A DNA stretch of 64,000 bases from Gari tellinella. Taxonomy: Eukaryota; Mollusca; Bivalvia; Cardiida; Psammobiidae. Position numbers and translations under genes: made by a program. Shown here piece after piece: positions 34,583-46,079 of this stretch. The first letter of the stretch is position 1. Each line of letters starts with the position of its first letter. The stretch spans positions 19,913,550 to 19,977,549 of the forward strand of contig OV277864.1 in assembly GCA_922989275.2 (NCBI GenBank). The letters run 5' to 3'. The notes beneath the pieces are model-generated. The model was given only the letters and a program-made list of their open reading frames with translations, was not told the origin of the DNA and ran no database searches.

Positions 34583-34776
34583 CAGTAGAAACTCTCTATT
34601 GAAAAGAATGCCAATGGGTTGCATAAAAGACAGGTGACAGCTTAAAGCAAGGTAAACGTAAATCAGAAAGCTTGTAAACGAGCTTCTGTTTGACGTTCTT
34701 ATTGCGTTAAACAGGCACCTGCCTGTAATGCCTTATAAGTGACACAATTAGTTGTCGTAATAGAGAGGTTTTACTG
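34583..34776 (+). mobile_element. TA-2 element with core Q
   Basis: TA flanks (34581-34582, 34777-34778), ends CAGTAGAAACTCTCTATTG and TAGAGAGGTTTTACTG. The core is diverged at its centre (AGCTTGTAAACGAGCT). Confidence 0.75.
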
Positions 34777-34927
34777 TATTTGTCTCGCTCTGAATTAGGA
34801 GAACACTTGTCTCTGACAACACTCGTTCAATTGTTATTTAGTAGCCATTGAAGAGAGAGTAACCCGTACTGATAACTAATCAGTTTGGATACGATCAAGT
34901 TTACGGATATGTACATATTTAATACCA

Positions 34928-35125
34928 CAGTAGAACCTCTCTTTTACGATCACTAAATTATGTGAATGTTAAGGTGTTCGGGACAGAGTACTGCTTTAAG
35001 CATTGTGACAGTTAAACAGAAAGCTCCTAAAGGAGCTTTCTGTTTTACTGTCACATTGCTTAGAGCCTTCGCCTGGTTTTATACATCAATTAGCCTTTTG
35101 TGATCGTAGCAGACAGGTTTTACTG
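34928..35125 (+). mobile_element. TA-2 element with core Q
   Basis: Ends CAGTAGAACCTCTC and GACAGGTTTTACTG. The palindrome at about 34993-35072 is centred on GCTCCTAAAGGAGC. The TA flanks are mutated. Confidence 0.7.
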
Positions 35126-35191
35126 AATCACCTGAACATAATTTATGAATAGTACTGTAAGTAAGTATCGACAAATAAAGTAAACATTCAT

Positions 35192-35919
35192 AGTGCGCTC
35201 ACATTTGCTCTACGGCGGCCGTACGGCGGCCGCAGAGACGTGACATCGAGAGAATCTTACGGCGGCCGTAAAGATTCTACGGCGGCCGTGCGGCGGCCGT
35301 ACGGCTGCCGCACGGCGTATCCCAATATCTTACAGGCCGTAGAGGTCGCCGTAGAATTATAACGCGGAGTTATAACATTTTTTCATTTCTACGGCGGCCG
35401 TAGAAACACACCCTGCAGATTGTTTCTACGGCTGCCGTGCGGCCGCCGTAACTCGATGGTCAATTTCCCTATTGAGCATTTGTATTTTTGATCATATATG
35501 TAAAACATGAATATTATCTAAAAATGGATTTAGATGTTCTTAAATGCTGTCCAAATGTGTCCTTTGGGTTCATGGTGTTGCTGGACTGATATAAGTTGTT
35601 TGAACATATAGCAAAACCAAGCTGTGTAGCAGGAGCAGCATTTTGGTTGCAAGGTATCTGGTGGGACTTCCACGGCTGCCGTACGGCGGCCGTACGGTCG
35701 CCGTGCGGTCACCGTACGGGAGCCGCACGGCGGCCGTACGTTGGCCAAGATTTTTTAACCCCACCAAAATAAAATCTCGCCGCGCGGCAGCCGCAGCAAA
35801 TGTGAGCGCAACACACGGCGGCCGTAGGAATTCTGCGCCGGCCGGGGAATTGCTACTCGCCGTAGAAATGATTAGCCGTGCGGCCGCCGTACGGCAGCCG
35901 CAGCAAATGTGAGCGAAGC
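35192..35919 (+). mobile_element. AT-2 CpG-rich element, copy 2
   Basis: In direct orientation to copy 1, same start AGTGCGCTCACATTTGC and end GCAAATGTGAGCGAAGC, AT flanks at 35190-35191 and 35920-35921. The AT-rich middle is highly similar to copy 1. Confidence 0.75.
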
Positions 35920-36381
35920 ATCAGTAATAGAGTTAACCTAGGTTAAAGCCGCATTGTGAGTTAACCCGTTACCCCGTAGCCTGTTTCTAACTTTGAAGAC
36001 ATGTGATCACTTCAAGCATATTCAAAGTAAAACAGAATGTGAATTACTTTCGACCTGCTTTAAAGTCCCATTGTGTTTTTAGACCTTTTCTTAATGCCTG
36101 AAATACAATAACGGTTAATAATAATGTTTGAACATTCTTATGGGCCAAACTGATCTATGAAATGATGAAGACGGACCTAAATCACCAAAAAGGGCGATTT
36201 AAAATCATAACAAACAGAAAATAATATGTCTGTCATAAACATTACCACACGGCTTAGTATTACGTGATACAGCCGAATTCAACTTCACTGGGGGCAACCG
36301 TATCTACCTCCGCCCGTCCATCCATCAGTCAGTTAGACTATCACACTTTTTTGTCCGCTCTCTAACTCAACTATTTTTTAT

Positions 36382-37150
36382 CCGATCTTCCACAAACTTG
36401 CTGAAAATATTCATTGATATAAAATCAAGGTTTATTTTGATTACTACTAAAATCGCATAAGGTATTTTTGAGTTATTTCCTGTTAATTAATAAAAAAAAT
36501 GACTGTTTCAGTCATTTTTGCACTCTAAAACAAACAGCTTTTATCGGATATTCACCAAACATGCTGAAAATATTTATTCAAATAAAATTTAGGTCTAGTT
36601 TGATTATAACTAAAATCGCATGTGGCATATCTGAGTTTTTGCCCTTTATGTATTAAAAAATGACTGTTTTCAGCAAGTTTTGCTCTCTAACACAAAGACG
36701 TTTTATTGGATCTTCACCAAACTTGCTGAAAATGTTTATTGATATAAAATCAAGGTTCAGTTTCATAACTACTAAAATCGCATAAGGTATATCTGTGTTA
36801 TTGTCTGTTTATTAATGAAAAATGACGGTTTCAGTCACGTTTTGCACTCTAAAACATACAGTTTTTATCGGATATTCATTAAACTTGCTGAAAATGTTTA
36901 ATTATATAAATTTAGGTCTAGTTTGATTATTACAAAAATCGCATGTGGCATATCAGAGTTTTTGCCCTTTATGTATTAAAAAATGACTGTTTCAGCATTT
37001 TTCGCATTCCAACACATACAATTTTTATCAGATATTCACCAAACTTGTTGAAAATGTTTATTAATATTAAATCTATGTCATTCATCTTAACTACCAAAAT
37101 CCCACAAGGCATGTTGGAGTTATTGCCCTTGAATGACTAAAATTTTTCGA
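36382..37150. repeat. Tandem array, about 162-bp unit, five copies
   Basis: Unit starts at 36382, 36544, 36707, 36868 and 37028, each with CAAACTTGCTGAAAAT and TAAAATCGCATAAGG-like blocks. The third and fifth units are the most diverged. Frames within are not conserved. Confidence 0.8.
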
Positions 37151-37379
37151 AATACTTCCGTTATCTGGAGCCCTGTATTTACAGAGTTGTCCTTCTTTCC
37201 ATTCACAAGGGAGGCTTTTTAATTTGTGCAGTACCAAAATATTATAAATTAAATTTAAAAAGCGAATTGCTTAGATAAAGCCGGTTTTTGTGAAAGAATC
37301 ACGTCCCACGTAGTTCAAATGGGACCCCAAACAACCGTTTTATGCAGGTTTCTCAAAAACACAATGCGGCTTTAAGCTA

Positions 37380-37560
37380 CTTTACTTTCAGCCTTATTTT
37401 AGCAAATATATGCTAAAATATGTGTTTGCTCACGTCGAGGAATTAATTAGATGTGCTAAAGGGTGCTTCAATGGCGGAAAGAGTTCAACAAGTTGAAAAT
37501 AAAGCACAATGCTCTTAAAGGCACATTCTGCTTTCCTTTCAGTCTGTTTTAAGCTTCTGT
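37380..37560 (+). repeat. TT-4 fragments with core Q
   Basis: TACTTTCAGCCTTATTTTAGC, then GTTGAAAATAAAGCACAATG facing CATTCTGCTTTCCTTTCAG. Two overlapping decayed copies are likely. Confidence 0.4.
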
Positions 37561-37953
37561 CTTGCATTAACGTCCATTGCTAATTAAAAACTGTATTGGT
37601 CTAGTGACAAACAATCCCATCTTCTTCACGTAATGTCAAGAACTGAAACTGTCCACTTCAGTTTTATTTTACACCTTATTTATACCCTGTCAATGTAACA
37701 GTGTCGTTACCAATCCTTCAGCACGATGTATGCCAGCTTTTGCAAAATGTTTGGCTCCAGATGAAATCGGAATCGAAACTGTTTCATACTCTATCAATAT
37801 TCCAAAACATGTAATTGAATAGGTTTACTTTGAAAATTGCAACATTTAAACTCAGCCTAATCAGACACTGGGATACCCAACGTATAATGATCTGGTTTTA
37901 AACTGTTTGCACTAGAATTAAAATATTAGCGTAAATACGTTTATTTGGAAATA

Positions 37954-38190
37954 CAGTGCCCCATCTCTTCAACGACATTCAATGGGAGAAACATATTATG
38001 TGTTTTGTTCGGAGGGAGTCGTTGGAGAGAGGAAAATTAAGATTATTCTTACATTTGCAAACAGCTTGAATTCCAGATCAGACGCAATGTAAAGCGGCTT
38101 CTTAACTGGATTCAAGCTGTTTGTCACTCGTCATTATTTTTATTCTATCAAAATGTCCACTATTATGTAACATTCAGAAAAAACCCAGTA
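37954..38190 (+). mobile_element. TA-3 element, left part
   Basis: CAGTGCCCCATCTCTTCAAC after TA, then a diverged core P (GCAAACAGCTTGAATTCC). It truncates a TA-1 remnant on its left (37870-37951). A right TA-3 remnant, GGTCGTTATAAGGAAGGAG, lies at about 39590, so the element may have been split by later insertions. Confidence 0.55.
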
Positions 38191-38191
38191 T

Positions 38192-38366
38192 ACAGTTATT
38201 TCATGTGTGTTTGGGGAACAGTCAAAACTATTGGCCCGAGGTATCAGAGAAGACTTTCGAACTGTTGCCCGAGGCCGAAAGGCCGAGGGCAACAGTTCGA
38301 AAGGTCTTCCCTGATAACGAGGGTCAATAGTTTTGACTGTTCCCCTAACACACATGAAATAACTGT
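38192..38366. repeat. 175-bp palindrome with two CGAG pairs
   Basis: Outer arms ACAGTTATTTCATGTGTGTT and inverse. Outer CGAG pair 38237-38240/38318-38321, inner pair 38270-38273/38284-38287, tip stem GCC/GGC with loop GAAA (38277-38280). Confidence 0.85.
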
Positions 38367-38509
38367 TTGATTACCTAATACTCTATATAACTAGAATTTC
38401 AAAAGTAACTTATCTGAGCCAAAAGATAATTGTATTAGTAATTTTGAGTTTTTGCACCAACGAATAACACCGTGTTTATTATTCATTCGAGGTTGTTGAC
38501 AGACGTCTG

Positions 38510-38797
38510 CGGGGGCCTCCGTGGCCTAGTGGTATAGTCACTGTGACTTACATCACTAAGCTCCTCACCGCTGTGTGTTCGAATCCCAGTAGGGTCGTTC
38601 GGATTTTTCATGTGGGGCAGCCTTCCAGCTGGCTTGCGGAAGGTCGGTGGTTCACTGGTTCTACCCAGTTGCCGAGTTGTGCCTGAAACAGTGCATAAAG
38701 GACTTCTGGGGTCTTCCTCCACCAATAATTAGCTGGACGTCGCGATATGACTGAAATACTGTTGAAAGCGCCGTAAAATCAAAACAAATCAAATCAA
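38510..38797 (+). mobile_element. tRNA-derived SINE with 11-bp target duplication
   Basis: The tRNA-like head has TGGCCTAGTGG (A box) and TGTTCGAATCCC (B box). A conserved-looking body follows (GTGGGGCAG, GGTCGGTGGTT, TCCTCCACCA), then ATGACTGAAATACTG and a CAAATC-repeat tail. ACAGACGTCTG flanks it at 38499-38509 and 38798-38808. The body resembles SINEs I associate with bivalves. Mobilisation would depend on a LINE partner. Confidence 0.85.
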
Positions 38798-38907
38798 ACA
38801 GACGTCTGATGAATGATCAGCTTTTTCTTGTTAGTTTACATCCGCACATTATTGTAATGTTCGTATCCGTGTTGGTTTTCGGTATAAAGGATAACGTTGA
38901 TGTGTGG

Positions 38908-39305
38908 TACCGGCGGTAGTGGCCCAATGGTTAACACCTTGGACTACGGTACCAGGGGTCGTGAGTTCGATCCCCCGCCGGACTAGCGGTCTGACTAGGG
39001 GATTTTTCTGAATCCCCGATGATGTACAGGAATGTTCTTGAGCAAGACATGTACCGCGAATTGCTCCTCTCCACCCAGGGGTTAAAATGGGTACCTGTGA
39101 AGGGTCTGAGTCGGTACTGCTGCTGCATTTGACTGCGCCATATGTTAGCAGTGCTCATAGGCAAGATGGCTCGATGATCAGGGGAGTATATGTACAGTCG
39201 GCTGAGCGGTCATTCGGACTGAAAGTAGACTTTAACTTGGTATATTACTTTATGTGTATTACGAACTCGTCACAATGATTCATAGTATTATTATAAATAA
39301 TAATA
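38908..39305 (+). mobile_element. tRNA-derived SINE, second type
   Basis: Head with TGGCCCAATGG and GAGTTCGATCCCC. The body contains TTGCTCCTCTCCACCCAGGG and AAAATGGGTACCTG, a widespread invertebrate SINE block. The 3' end fades into ATAATAATAAAG; no duplication found, so the right limit is approximate. Confidence 0.7.
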
Positions 39306-39823
39306 AAGCATGAAATAAAGTATTAAACATTCACCAGACAATAATCAATGACACTTATTCAATACTGTACCGGAAAACTTCTCAATGACTCAGATTTTAA
39401 AACTTCTACGCATCTTTTTCCTAGCGGTCAACAGTTAAAACTATTGACCCCGGATTAGACAATGTCAGAACAACACAGCAAAACAGCAAAAATAACGAAT
39501 TACAAGTTATATAGAGCATTAGGTAATAACAGACGATAATGAAGTAGTAAATGCGTTAGAAATATGTTTCTTATTTAGGGAACTACAGCAAGGGTCGTTA
39601 TAAGGAAGGAGTCGTTGTTGAGATACCGAATGAATGAAATGAAATGAAGAATGAGTGAATGAACTGGATGTTTATAGTGATTGAACTGTGCATGTGTCTG
39701 TCCGTGACTCCGTCCGTGACTCCGTCCGTCCATGTACAGCATATTTCCTATACCACACCAGCTAGGTTCAGCAAATTTGGTTCGTGTGTACATTTTTTAT
39801 ATAACGAAGCTTTGAACAAAATT

Positions 39824-40132
39824 CTATGGTTTACATCACAGGTAAACGGTGCGTTGGTCTACAACCCCCCCCCCCCCCCCCCCCCACCAAACATCACCCA
39901 AATATAAAATATCATGAAATTCATTTTTGTAAATCAGCAAAAATTGTGTATCATATACACATTATAATGAGTATGATACAAACTTTTAGACCTTAATATA
40001 CATTATAATGTATCTGATACAAAAATTTTGCTCATTCACAAAAATGAATTTCATGATACATGTATTTTATGAAATTTGGATGATGTTTGGGGGGTTGTAG
40101 ACCAACGCACCTTTTACCTGTGGTTCACATAG
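39824..40132. repeat. Large inverted repeat with poly-C arm
   Basis: CTATGGTTTACATCACAGG on the left mirrors CACAGGT...CATAG on the right. Both arms include TGCGTTGGTCTACAACCCC; the left has 21 C (39865-39885). The centre near 39983 is AT-rich. Confidence 0.7.
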
Positions 40133-40268
40133 TTCGTATTTAGTGTCCAAAATCCACCACCAACAATTTTTCATAGTTCATATACATGTGGATCGTATGT
40201 AATTAATGTATATCTAAATCGTCTAAAAGTCGAAAGTTCTTGGAAATATATAGGTTCGTCACATTGAT
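40062..40268 (+). repeat. Dispersed repeat M, copy 1
   Basis: About 207 bases nearly identical to 42439-42652, from ATTTTATGAAATTTGGATGA to TAGGTTCGTCACATTGAT. Confidence 0.8.
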
Positions 40269-40397
40269 GTGCGTAACATTCGTTCAAGCCTGGCTACGCC
40301 GCTGATAGGGTAAAGTTGGCGACGGGTGCGGAACATTAATACCAGATTGACACGACCAACGACCTCAGATATGCTCGATTACGAAAACGGCATGGCA

Positions 40398-40609
40398 TTC
40401 CACGTTATTATTCCGTTCAAACGCAATGCAATGAAATATAGAAAATGACAACTTTTTGACAACTAGGGACCAGTTTTAATTTGAGTGGCAAACAGTTTGG
40501 AGGCTGATCAGACGACGGGTTACCCGGCGTCTGATCTGACTCCAAACTGTTTGCAATCAAAATAAAAGTGCAACCGGGGTTATTTGGAAAGAAAATGCTT
40601 TCTCTACTG
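40398..40609 (-). mobile_element. TA-1 element, left end decayed
   Basis: CACGTTATTATTCCGTTC on the left, TCTCTACTG before TA on the right. Core P has centre GGGTTACCC. Confidence 0.65.
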
Positions 40610-41245
40610 TAATGCATTCTGCACAAACTGCTAACCTAAACAGCTGTTACAGCAACAGTCAGTGGGTAATTGATCAATTGAACACGCTACAATTACTCTC
40701 CGCAAATTTGGATCAAACAATTCCATTTCTTTCACAGAAGCCTGTGGCGCTTATACACACCTTTAACGACTGGTTGTCTCTACTACTCTAGCTCCTCATT
40801 CTTTTATCACTTAAAATGTCATGTAAGAAAGAGAAGAATAATCATGCCTTATTTTGATTATACTTTACTCTCCATATAATTTTGCCTTATTTTGATTATA
40901 CTTTACTCTCCATATAATTTATTTCGATTCAATTAAGGTTTAATATGCCATTTGACCGGAAATAACCAGACCGCAAACAACCTCAAGTAAACGTCCGATT
41001 TGTACTGAATTCCTTGAAGGAGACTAATGGTTTCCCGGAGTGTGCTTACCATGTAGCGGCTGCAATTTCGTCTGCTTCGAAGTTTTCGTCTGCAATTGTT
41101 TTTAAAATCTAATTTAGTGAAACATTTGAATACTTAACCGAAAAACGAGGCTTCTCAGTGAGATCCTGGTTATACGATGCAGTCAACGGCGTTTGATCTG
41201 GATCAAAACTGCTTGCAAATTCTAGGTTAGTGGTTATTACATGTA
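40610..41245. other. No gene; short direct duplication
   Basis: A 39-base block starting GCCTTATTTTGATTATACTT occurs twice in tandem near 40844-40922. A core-P trace is near 41155-41220. Otherwise unremarkable. Confidence 0.5.
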
Positions 41246-41491
41246 CAGTGGAGAATGTGTTATTCTTTCCCAATAAACGCGTTTACGCTAAAACTATTAT
41301 TTGCAGTGCAAACAGTTTTGAGCCAGATCAGACGCCGGGTAACCCGGCGTCTGATCAGGCTCCAAACTATTTGCCACCAAGATAAACATGAATTATCAGA
41401 ATTGTCAAAAAGTTGTACTTTTCTACGTTTTAGTGTTTTGCGTTTGCGTACGTTTGCGTTTAAATGGGAAAGAAAAACAGATTCTCCACTG
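41246..41491 (+). mobile_element. TA-1 hairpin element
   Basis: A 246-bp copy inserted in ACATGTACATGT-like context (TA 41244-41245, 41492-41493). Ends CAGTGGAGAATG and CTCCACTG. Confidence 0.85.
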
Positions 41492-41887
41492 TACATGTAG
41501 ATCTACTAGTGGGCGAAGAGTAAAGATGAACGGCTACTCGACGTGTACTTACCAAGTATTATTATTAGATCTATACCCGATTTATATATAACGCTCTTTT
41601 CACAGGAGTTGTGCGTTCAAAAGTTAATCGGTGAAACTGAATACAAATGAGCCAAATTGTATTTATCTGATAAGAGGAGCACCGAGCTTTATATACAGCT
41701 TCATCATGCTTGCTGTTGCTTCACAATATTTATTATATCAAAAATATTTATTGAATAGATAATTTATTCATTCAGTGAAGAGGATGATACATGTATAGAC
41801 AACTCCCACCCCACCCGTGGTGTCTCATTTTGTTCGGTTTGACGCGTCTCCGTGTGATTTAAGAGTATACATGTATATGACTAGCTA

Positions 41888-42116
41888 CAGTTGGGGAGAT
41901 GTCATTCCTTCCCAAATAAACGCCTTTGTGCTAAACACTTATGTTCATTGAAAACAGTTTTGGGCTAGATTAGACACTCGTGTAACTTCAGATAAACATA
42001 AATCCTCGGGAATTTTACAAAGTCTCAATTGTATTGTTTAATGCATTGCATAATCGCCTAGTAATTTTAAACTAGACAATTTAGTCCATGTTCAATGAGA
42101 CAAGCTCTCTCTACTG
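41888..42116 (+). mobile_element. Decayed TA-1 element
   Basis: CAGTTGGGGAGATGTCATTC after TA, CTCTCTACTG before TA. The core has lost its right arm. Confidence 0.55.
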
Positions 42117-42438
42117 TACGTTGTGGAATTTAATGTTTATACGCTGTGTTTTGTTTTGTCGCATGCAACAATGTTGATCTGCAACTATTTGCAGAGATGA
42201 CAGAAATATCATCAGATAGTCAAACAAATTTCATCCAGATGACGACGAGTAACTCATCTCAGTACCTGATATATCATTAATGATATTTAATTGTAAATTC
42301 ATGCTTTAAGAACACAAATAGTTCATATACATATGGGTCAATTGTTGTTCATTTGAAAAAGCCTCCCTAAACCGGAAACCTCTGAAAACCGATCTTTTTT
42401 CTCAGTCCGGAGAGGTTCGGTATTCGTAGGTTTCACTG

Positions 42439-42652
42439 TATTTTATGAAATATGGATGATGTTTGGGGGGGGGTTGTAGACCAACGCACCTTTTACCTGT
42501 GGTTCACATAGTTCGTATTTAGTGTCCAAAATCCACCACCAACAATTTTTCATAGTCATACACATGTGGATCGTATGTAATTAATGTACTTGTATATCTA
42601 AATCGTCTAAAAGTCGAAAGTTCTTGGAAATATATAGGTTCGTCACATTGAT
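42439..42652 (+). repeat. Dispersed repeat M, copy 2
   Basis: Same segment as 40062-40268 without the inverted partner, so the repeat is mobile or duplicated independently of that palindrome. Confidence 0.8.
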
Positions 42653-42842
42653 CGTATTCAGTGTCCAAAATCCGTATAAACACACTTCAGAACTCACCAT
42701 TTAAGTTCTTATTGTGTGAAAAAAAAAAAAAAAATCTGATCATGGTGGGGTGCAGTTAGGAAATCCAACGCATCTACGTGACGTCATCGTCACGGTTCTC
42801 CAGACATTGGAGGGAACTACTACAACAACAACAACAACTACG

Positions 42843-42907
42843 TTGGCTGTGTATTCCAGATCACACGAGAGGCGAAGCCTCGAGTGTGATCTGGAATACA
42901 CAGCCAA
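42843..42907. repeat. 65-bp palindrome with CGAG pair and GCGAAGC tip
   Basis: Arms TTGGCTGTGTATTCCAGATC and inverse. CGAG at 42866-42869 faces CGAG at 42881-42884; tip stem AGGC/GCCT, loop GAA (42874-42876). The tip contains GCGAAGC, a heptamer known to fold as an exceptionally stable DNA mini-hairpin. Followed at 42947 by the GATGTTCCTTTTATTATATA tail shared with 17.7 kb. Confidence 0.85.
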
Positions 42908-43418
42908 CGAGAACTGGTACAAGAGCCCGGATCACACACTGTGATGATGTTCCTTTTATTATATACCTTATTTCAATTTATTCATTTTCTATAAAATTTC
43001 ATTTAAAGTAGCTTAAAATCGGGACTATATCTGCGAAACGCTATATATTCAACCGAATAACCATATGCATATGTTAAACCGCTAGTGCGTATTAATACAT
43101 AATGACCTTTTTTGTAGAAGTCCGCCATTTTTTTATCGGCTCGATTGAGCAGTGGTTTTTTTCTCAAGTAACCTTCATTTAAACGTATTAGAGTATGTCT
43201 TGAACTGTTTTAAGCTTAATTCTATTTGGAAGTTCCCGTAATTCTCTTTCATTCCTTCCATTTTATCTTTTGTTTGACAGCAGACGGAGAAAACGTAAGC
43301 AAGTTCAAGGTCTTCTTGTTATTTAAAATAGCACCAACATCGGGAATTACGAAACGTCACGCGCACCGGTTCTTTATATACATCGATTGTGTATAACTTG
43401 TGTAGCATAAAAGTAGTC

Positions 43419-45031
43419 CCGGTGTCATATCAAAATTGGACCCCCGTAAAAAAATGGACCCGGGTCCAATTTTGATAGCGAAATATGGACCCCCGGGTCC
43501 AATTTCCGCTATCAAATTTGGACCCCCACCTGTAAAAAATGGACCCCCCATGTAAAATTTAGAATGGTAAAAAAACGTAATAAAAAGTTAATTGCAAGAA
43601 ACCAATGAATATTTTAACCCATTACCCAATAAATATGCCTGTTAACATCTAAAATAATTCCATTTTATACAGACACAAACATTTACCGTAGGAAATATTT
43701 TATGTATCCTAGAAGATGGTAGCTTAACCCATTACCCCATAAATATGCCTTTTTACGCCCTTAATTTTTTCTTCCACTGAAGAAAGTAGTTCCATTTTGT
43801 ACAATGTATTCCTACATAGAAGAAAATAATTCCATTTTATACAGTCACAAACATTAACTGTATAGGAAATATTTTATGTATCCTAGAAGATGGTAGCTGA
43901 ACCCATTACCCAATAAATATGCCTGTTTACGCCCTTAATTTATTCTTCAACTGAAGAAAGTAGTTCCATTGTGTACAATGTATTCCTACATTGAAGAAAA
44001 TAATTCCATTTTATACAGTCACAAACATTAACTGTATAGGAAATATTGTATGTATCCTAGAAGATGGTAGCTTAACCCATTACCCAATAAATATGCCTGT
44101 TTACGCCCTTTATTTATTCTTCCACTGAAGAAAGTAGTTCCATTGTGTATAATGTATTCCTACATTGAAGAAAATAATTCCATTTTATACAGTCGCAAAC
44201 ATTTACTGTATAGGAAATATTTTATGTATCCTAGAAGATGGTAGCTTAACCCATTACGCCATCAAATTTGGACCCCCCCCCTCTCCATATGAACTATTTT
44301 GCAGGGCATAGTAACCTCAGGATAAGAGTAAAACATTACTTAAACAAAACAACTAATTGAAAAGAATTAAAGTTGATTTGTAAATCAAATGACTTATGGT
44401 TGGGTGTTGAAAAGCCCCCCCCCCCCCCCCCCCCCCCCCCTTCTCCAACCAAAATAATTTGCAGGGCATAGTAACTTCAGGAAAGGAGTAAAACATTACT
44501 TAAACAAAACAACTAATGGAAAAGAATTAAAGTTGATGTGAATATCAAATGACTTATGGTTGGGTGTTGACAAGGGAGGGGGGGGGGGTCCAATTTTAAC
44601 GCCATCAAATTTGGACCCCCCCTCTCCAACTGAAATAATTTGCAGTGCATAGTAACCTCAGGATAGGAGTAAAACATTACTTAAACAAAACAACTAATGG
44701 AAAAGAATTAAAGTTGATTTGTAAATCAAATGACTTATGGTTGGGTGTTGACAAGGGAGGGGGGTCCAATTTTGAAGCCATCAAATTTGGACCCCCCTCT
44801 CCAACCAAAATATATATTTTTTTATTTTTTTTATTTTATTTTATTATTTTTTTATTTTTTTATGGGCATAACAACCTCAGGATAGGAGTAATTAATAATT
44901 TGCATTAGGGAGAAGCATTACCAACTTTTGAGGGGGGTCCAAAATTTACAGGGGGGGTGTCCATATTTCGCTATCAAAAATGGACCCGCGGGTCCATTTT
45001 TTACGGGGGTCCAAATTTGATCTGACACCGG
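43419..45031. mobile_element. 1.6-kb TIR element carrying tandem arrays
   Basis: CCGGTGTCATATCAAAATTG on the left mirrors TTGATCTGACACCGG on the right. Both ends repeat TTGGACCCCC and GGACCCGGGTCC palindromes. Inside are a 174-bp array (43616-44260), a second array of about 160-180 bp (44301-44760) and 26 C at 44415-44440. No transposase. Confidence 0.8.
43616..44260. repeat. 174-bp tandem repeat
   Basis: AACCCATTACCC starts units at 43616, 43726, 43900, 44074 and 44248; the first interval is shortened to 110. Units look like TT-4 right-end sequence (AATATGCCTGTTTACGCC). Confidence 0.85.
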
Positions 45032-45735
45032 CAATACCGTGTAGCATATATACCATCTGATACGGATCATCTGATACGGAAAAATATTGTGGGGCTTGTA
45101 TTTGCCAGTTTTGTAGATAGGTATATAATAAAGTCGTTTATTGGGTTCGGAATCACTTATTCCATTTTTGTGTGTCATTTGTTCAGGAGATGAGCGATCT
45201 GAAATAACATAATCTTGAAAGAAAGTTAGATTCCTCCTTTCTTCAACCTACTGTAGTATCATGTGCAGAAATAGGTTGGTTTTGATTGGTGTTTACACGA
45301 TAGACTGACAAGACCTTTTCGGTTACTTCCGGTGCAGTTACACTAATTCAGTATCATATCGGGGTGGTCTCCAAACGTTTTGAGGATACTGGCAAAAGGC
45401 TAAACAACACTAAATTGAATGTCTGTCGACATTTCCCAACTGTTTGCATGGTCTGAGAGCATGAACTTTTAACGGTTGCGTGGTATCATGGTTTATTTCA
45501 TGAAGGGGAATATATATGAAAAAATGAATGAGAAATTGGAATGTTTATTTTTTCCAATAATAGTCTCAACATGTAACAAATAACATGAAACTTTGCAGTA
45601 GATCTAACTACTTATAGAGATAAAAAAAATATTTAACAATCATTGGCCAGCAAGTAAATCACAGGTAAATCACAGTTTATCAAAATATATCATCAAGCTG
45701 ACTAAAGTGACAACATCATAAGTGGTTCCATTTAA
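45032..45735. other. No gene recognised
   Basis: Short open frames without motifs, no repeat boundary visible. Confidence 0.4.
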
Positions 45736-45974
45736 CACATTTCCCTTCTAATTTTGAAGACAAGTGACTACTTAAAGCAAGATGAAAGTAAAGTAGAATA
45801 TCTTAATGTGCATTCTGCTTTACGTTCAGCCTGCTTTAAGCTTTCTTCAGCTAGAATATAAAAAAATTATGTCTTACCGATATGTACATTTTCATGACTG
45901 TATAAAGTGGAGCTAAATTCTTCAGTAGAGAAATGTTTTCAAGGCCTAAAAAGGTGTATTTATTTGGTAATGGG
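45736..45974 (+). mobile_element. TT-4 element with core Q
   Basis: TTAA at 45732-45735 and 45975-45978; ends CACATTTCCC and GGTAATGGG. Core Q pairs AAAGCAAGATGAAAGTAAAG with an imperfect right arm. Confidence 0.75.
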
Positions 45975-46079
45975 TTAACACTTTCCTTGTTCAATAATTA
46001 GTCAAGCTTTCAGCTCCTGCATATCATATAGGTGCTGTATGACCTGGATCTTATCAGTTTTTAAATGCAGAATAATCAC

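Noticed and set aside
35530..35912. Overlapping open frames rich in RPPYG-like repeats
   Set aside because: They arise from the CGGCGGCCGTACGG units of the AT-2 element and are open on both strands.
38260..38300. Hammerhead-ribozyme-like GCCGAAAGGC hairpin
   Set aside because: The tip matches a generic stem II, but the conserved CTGATGA and GAAA strands and a cleavage-site context are missing.
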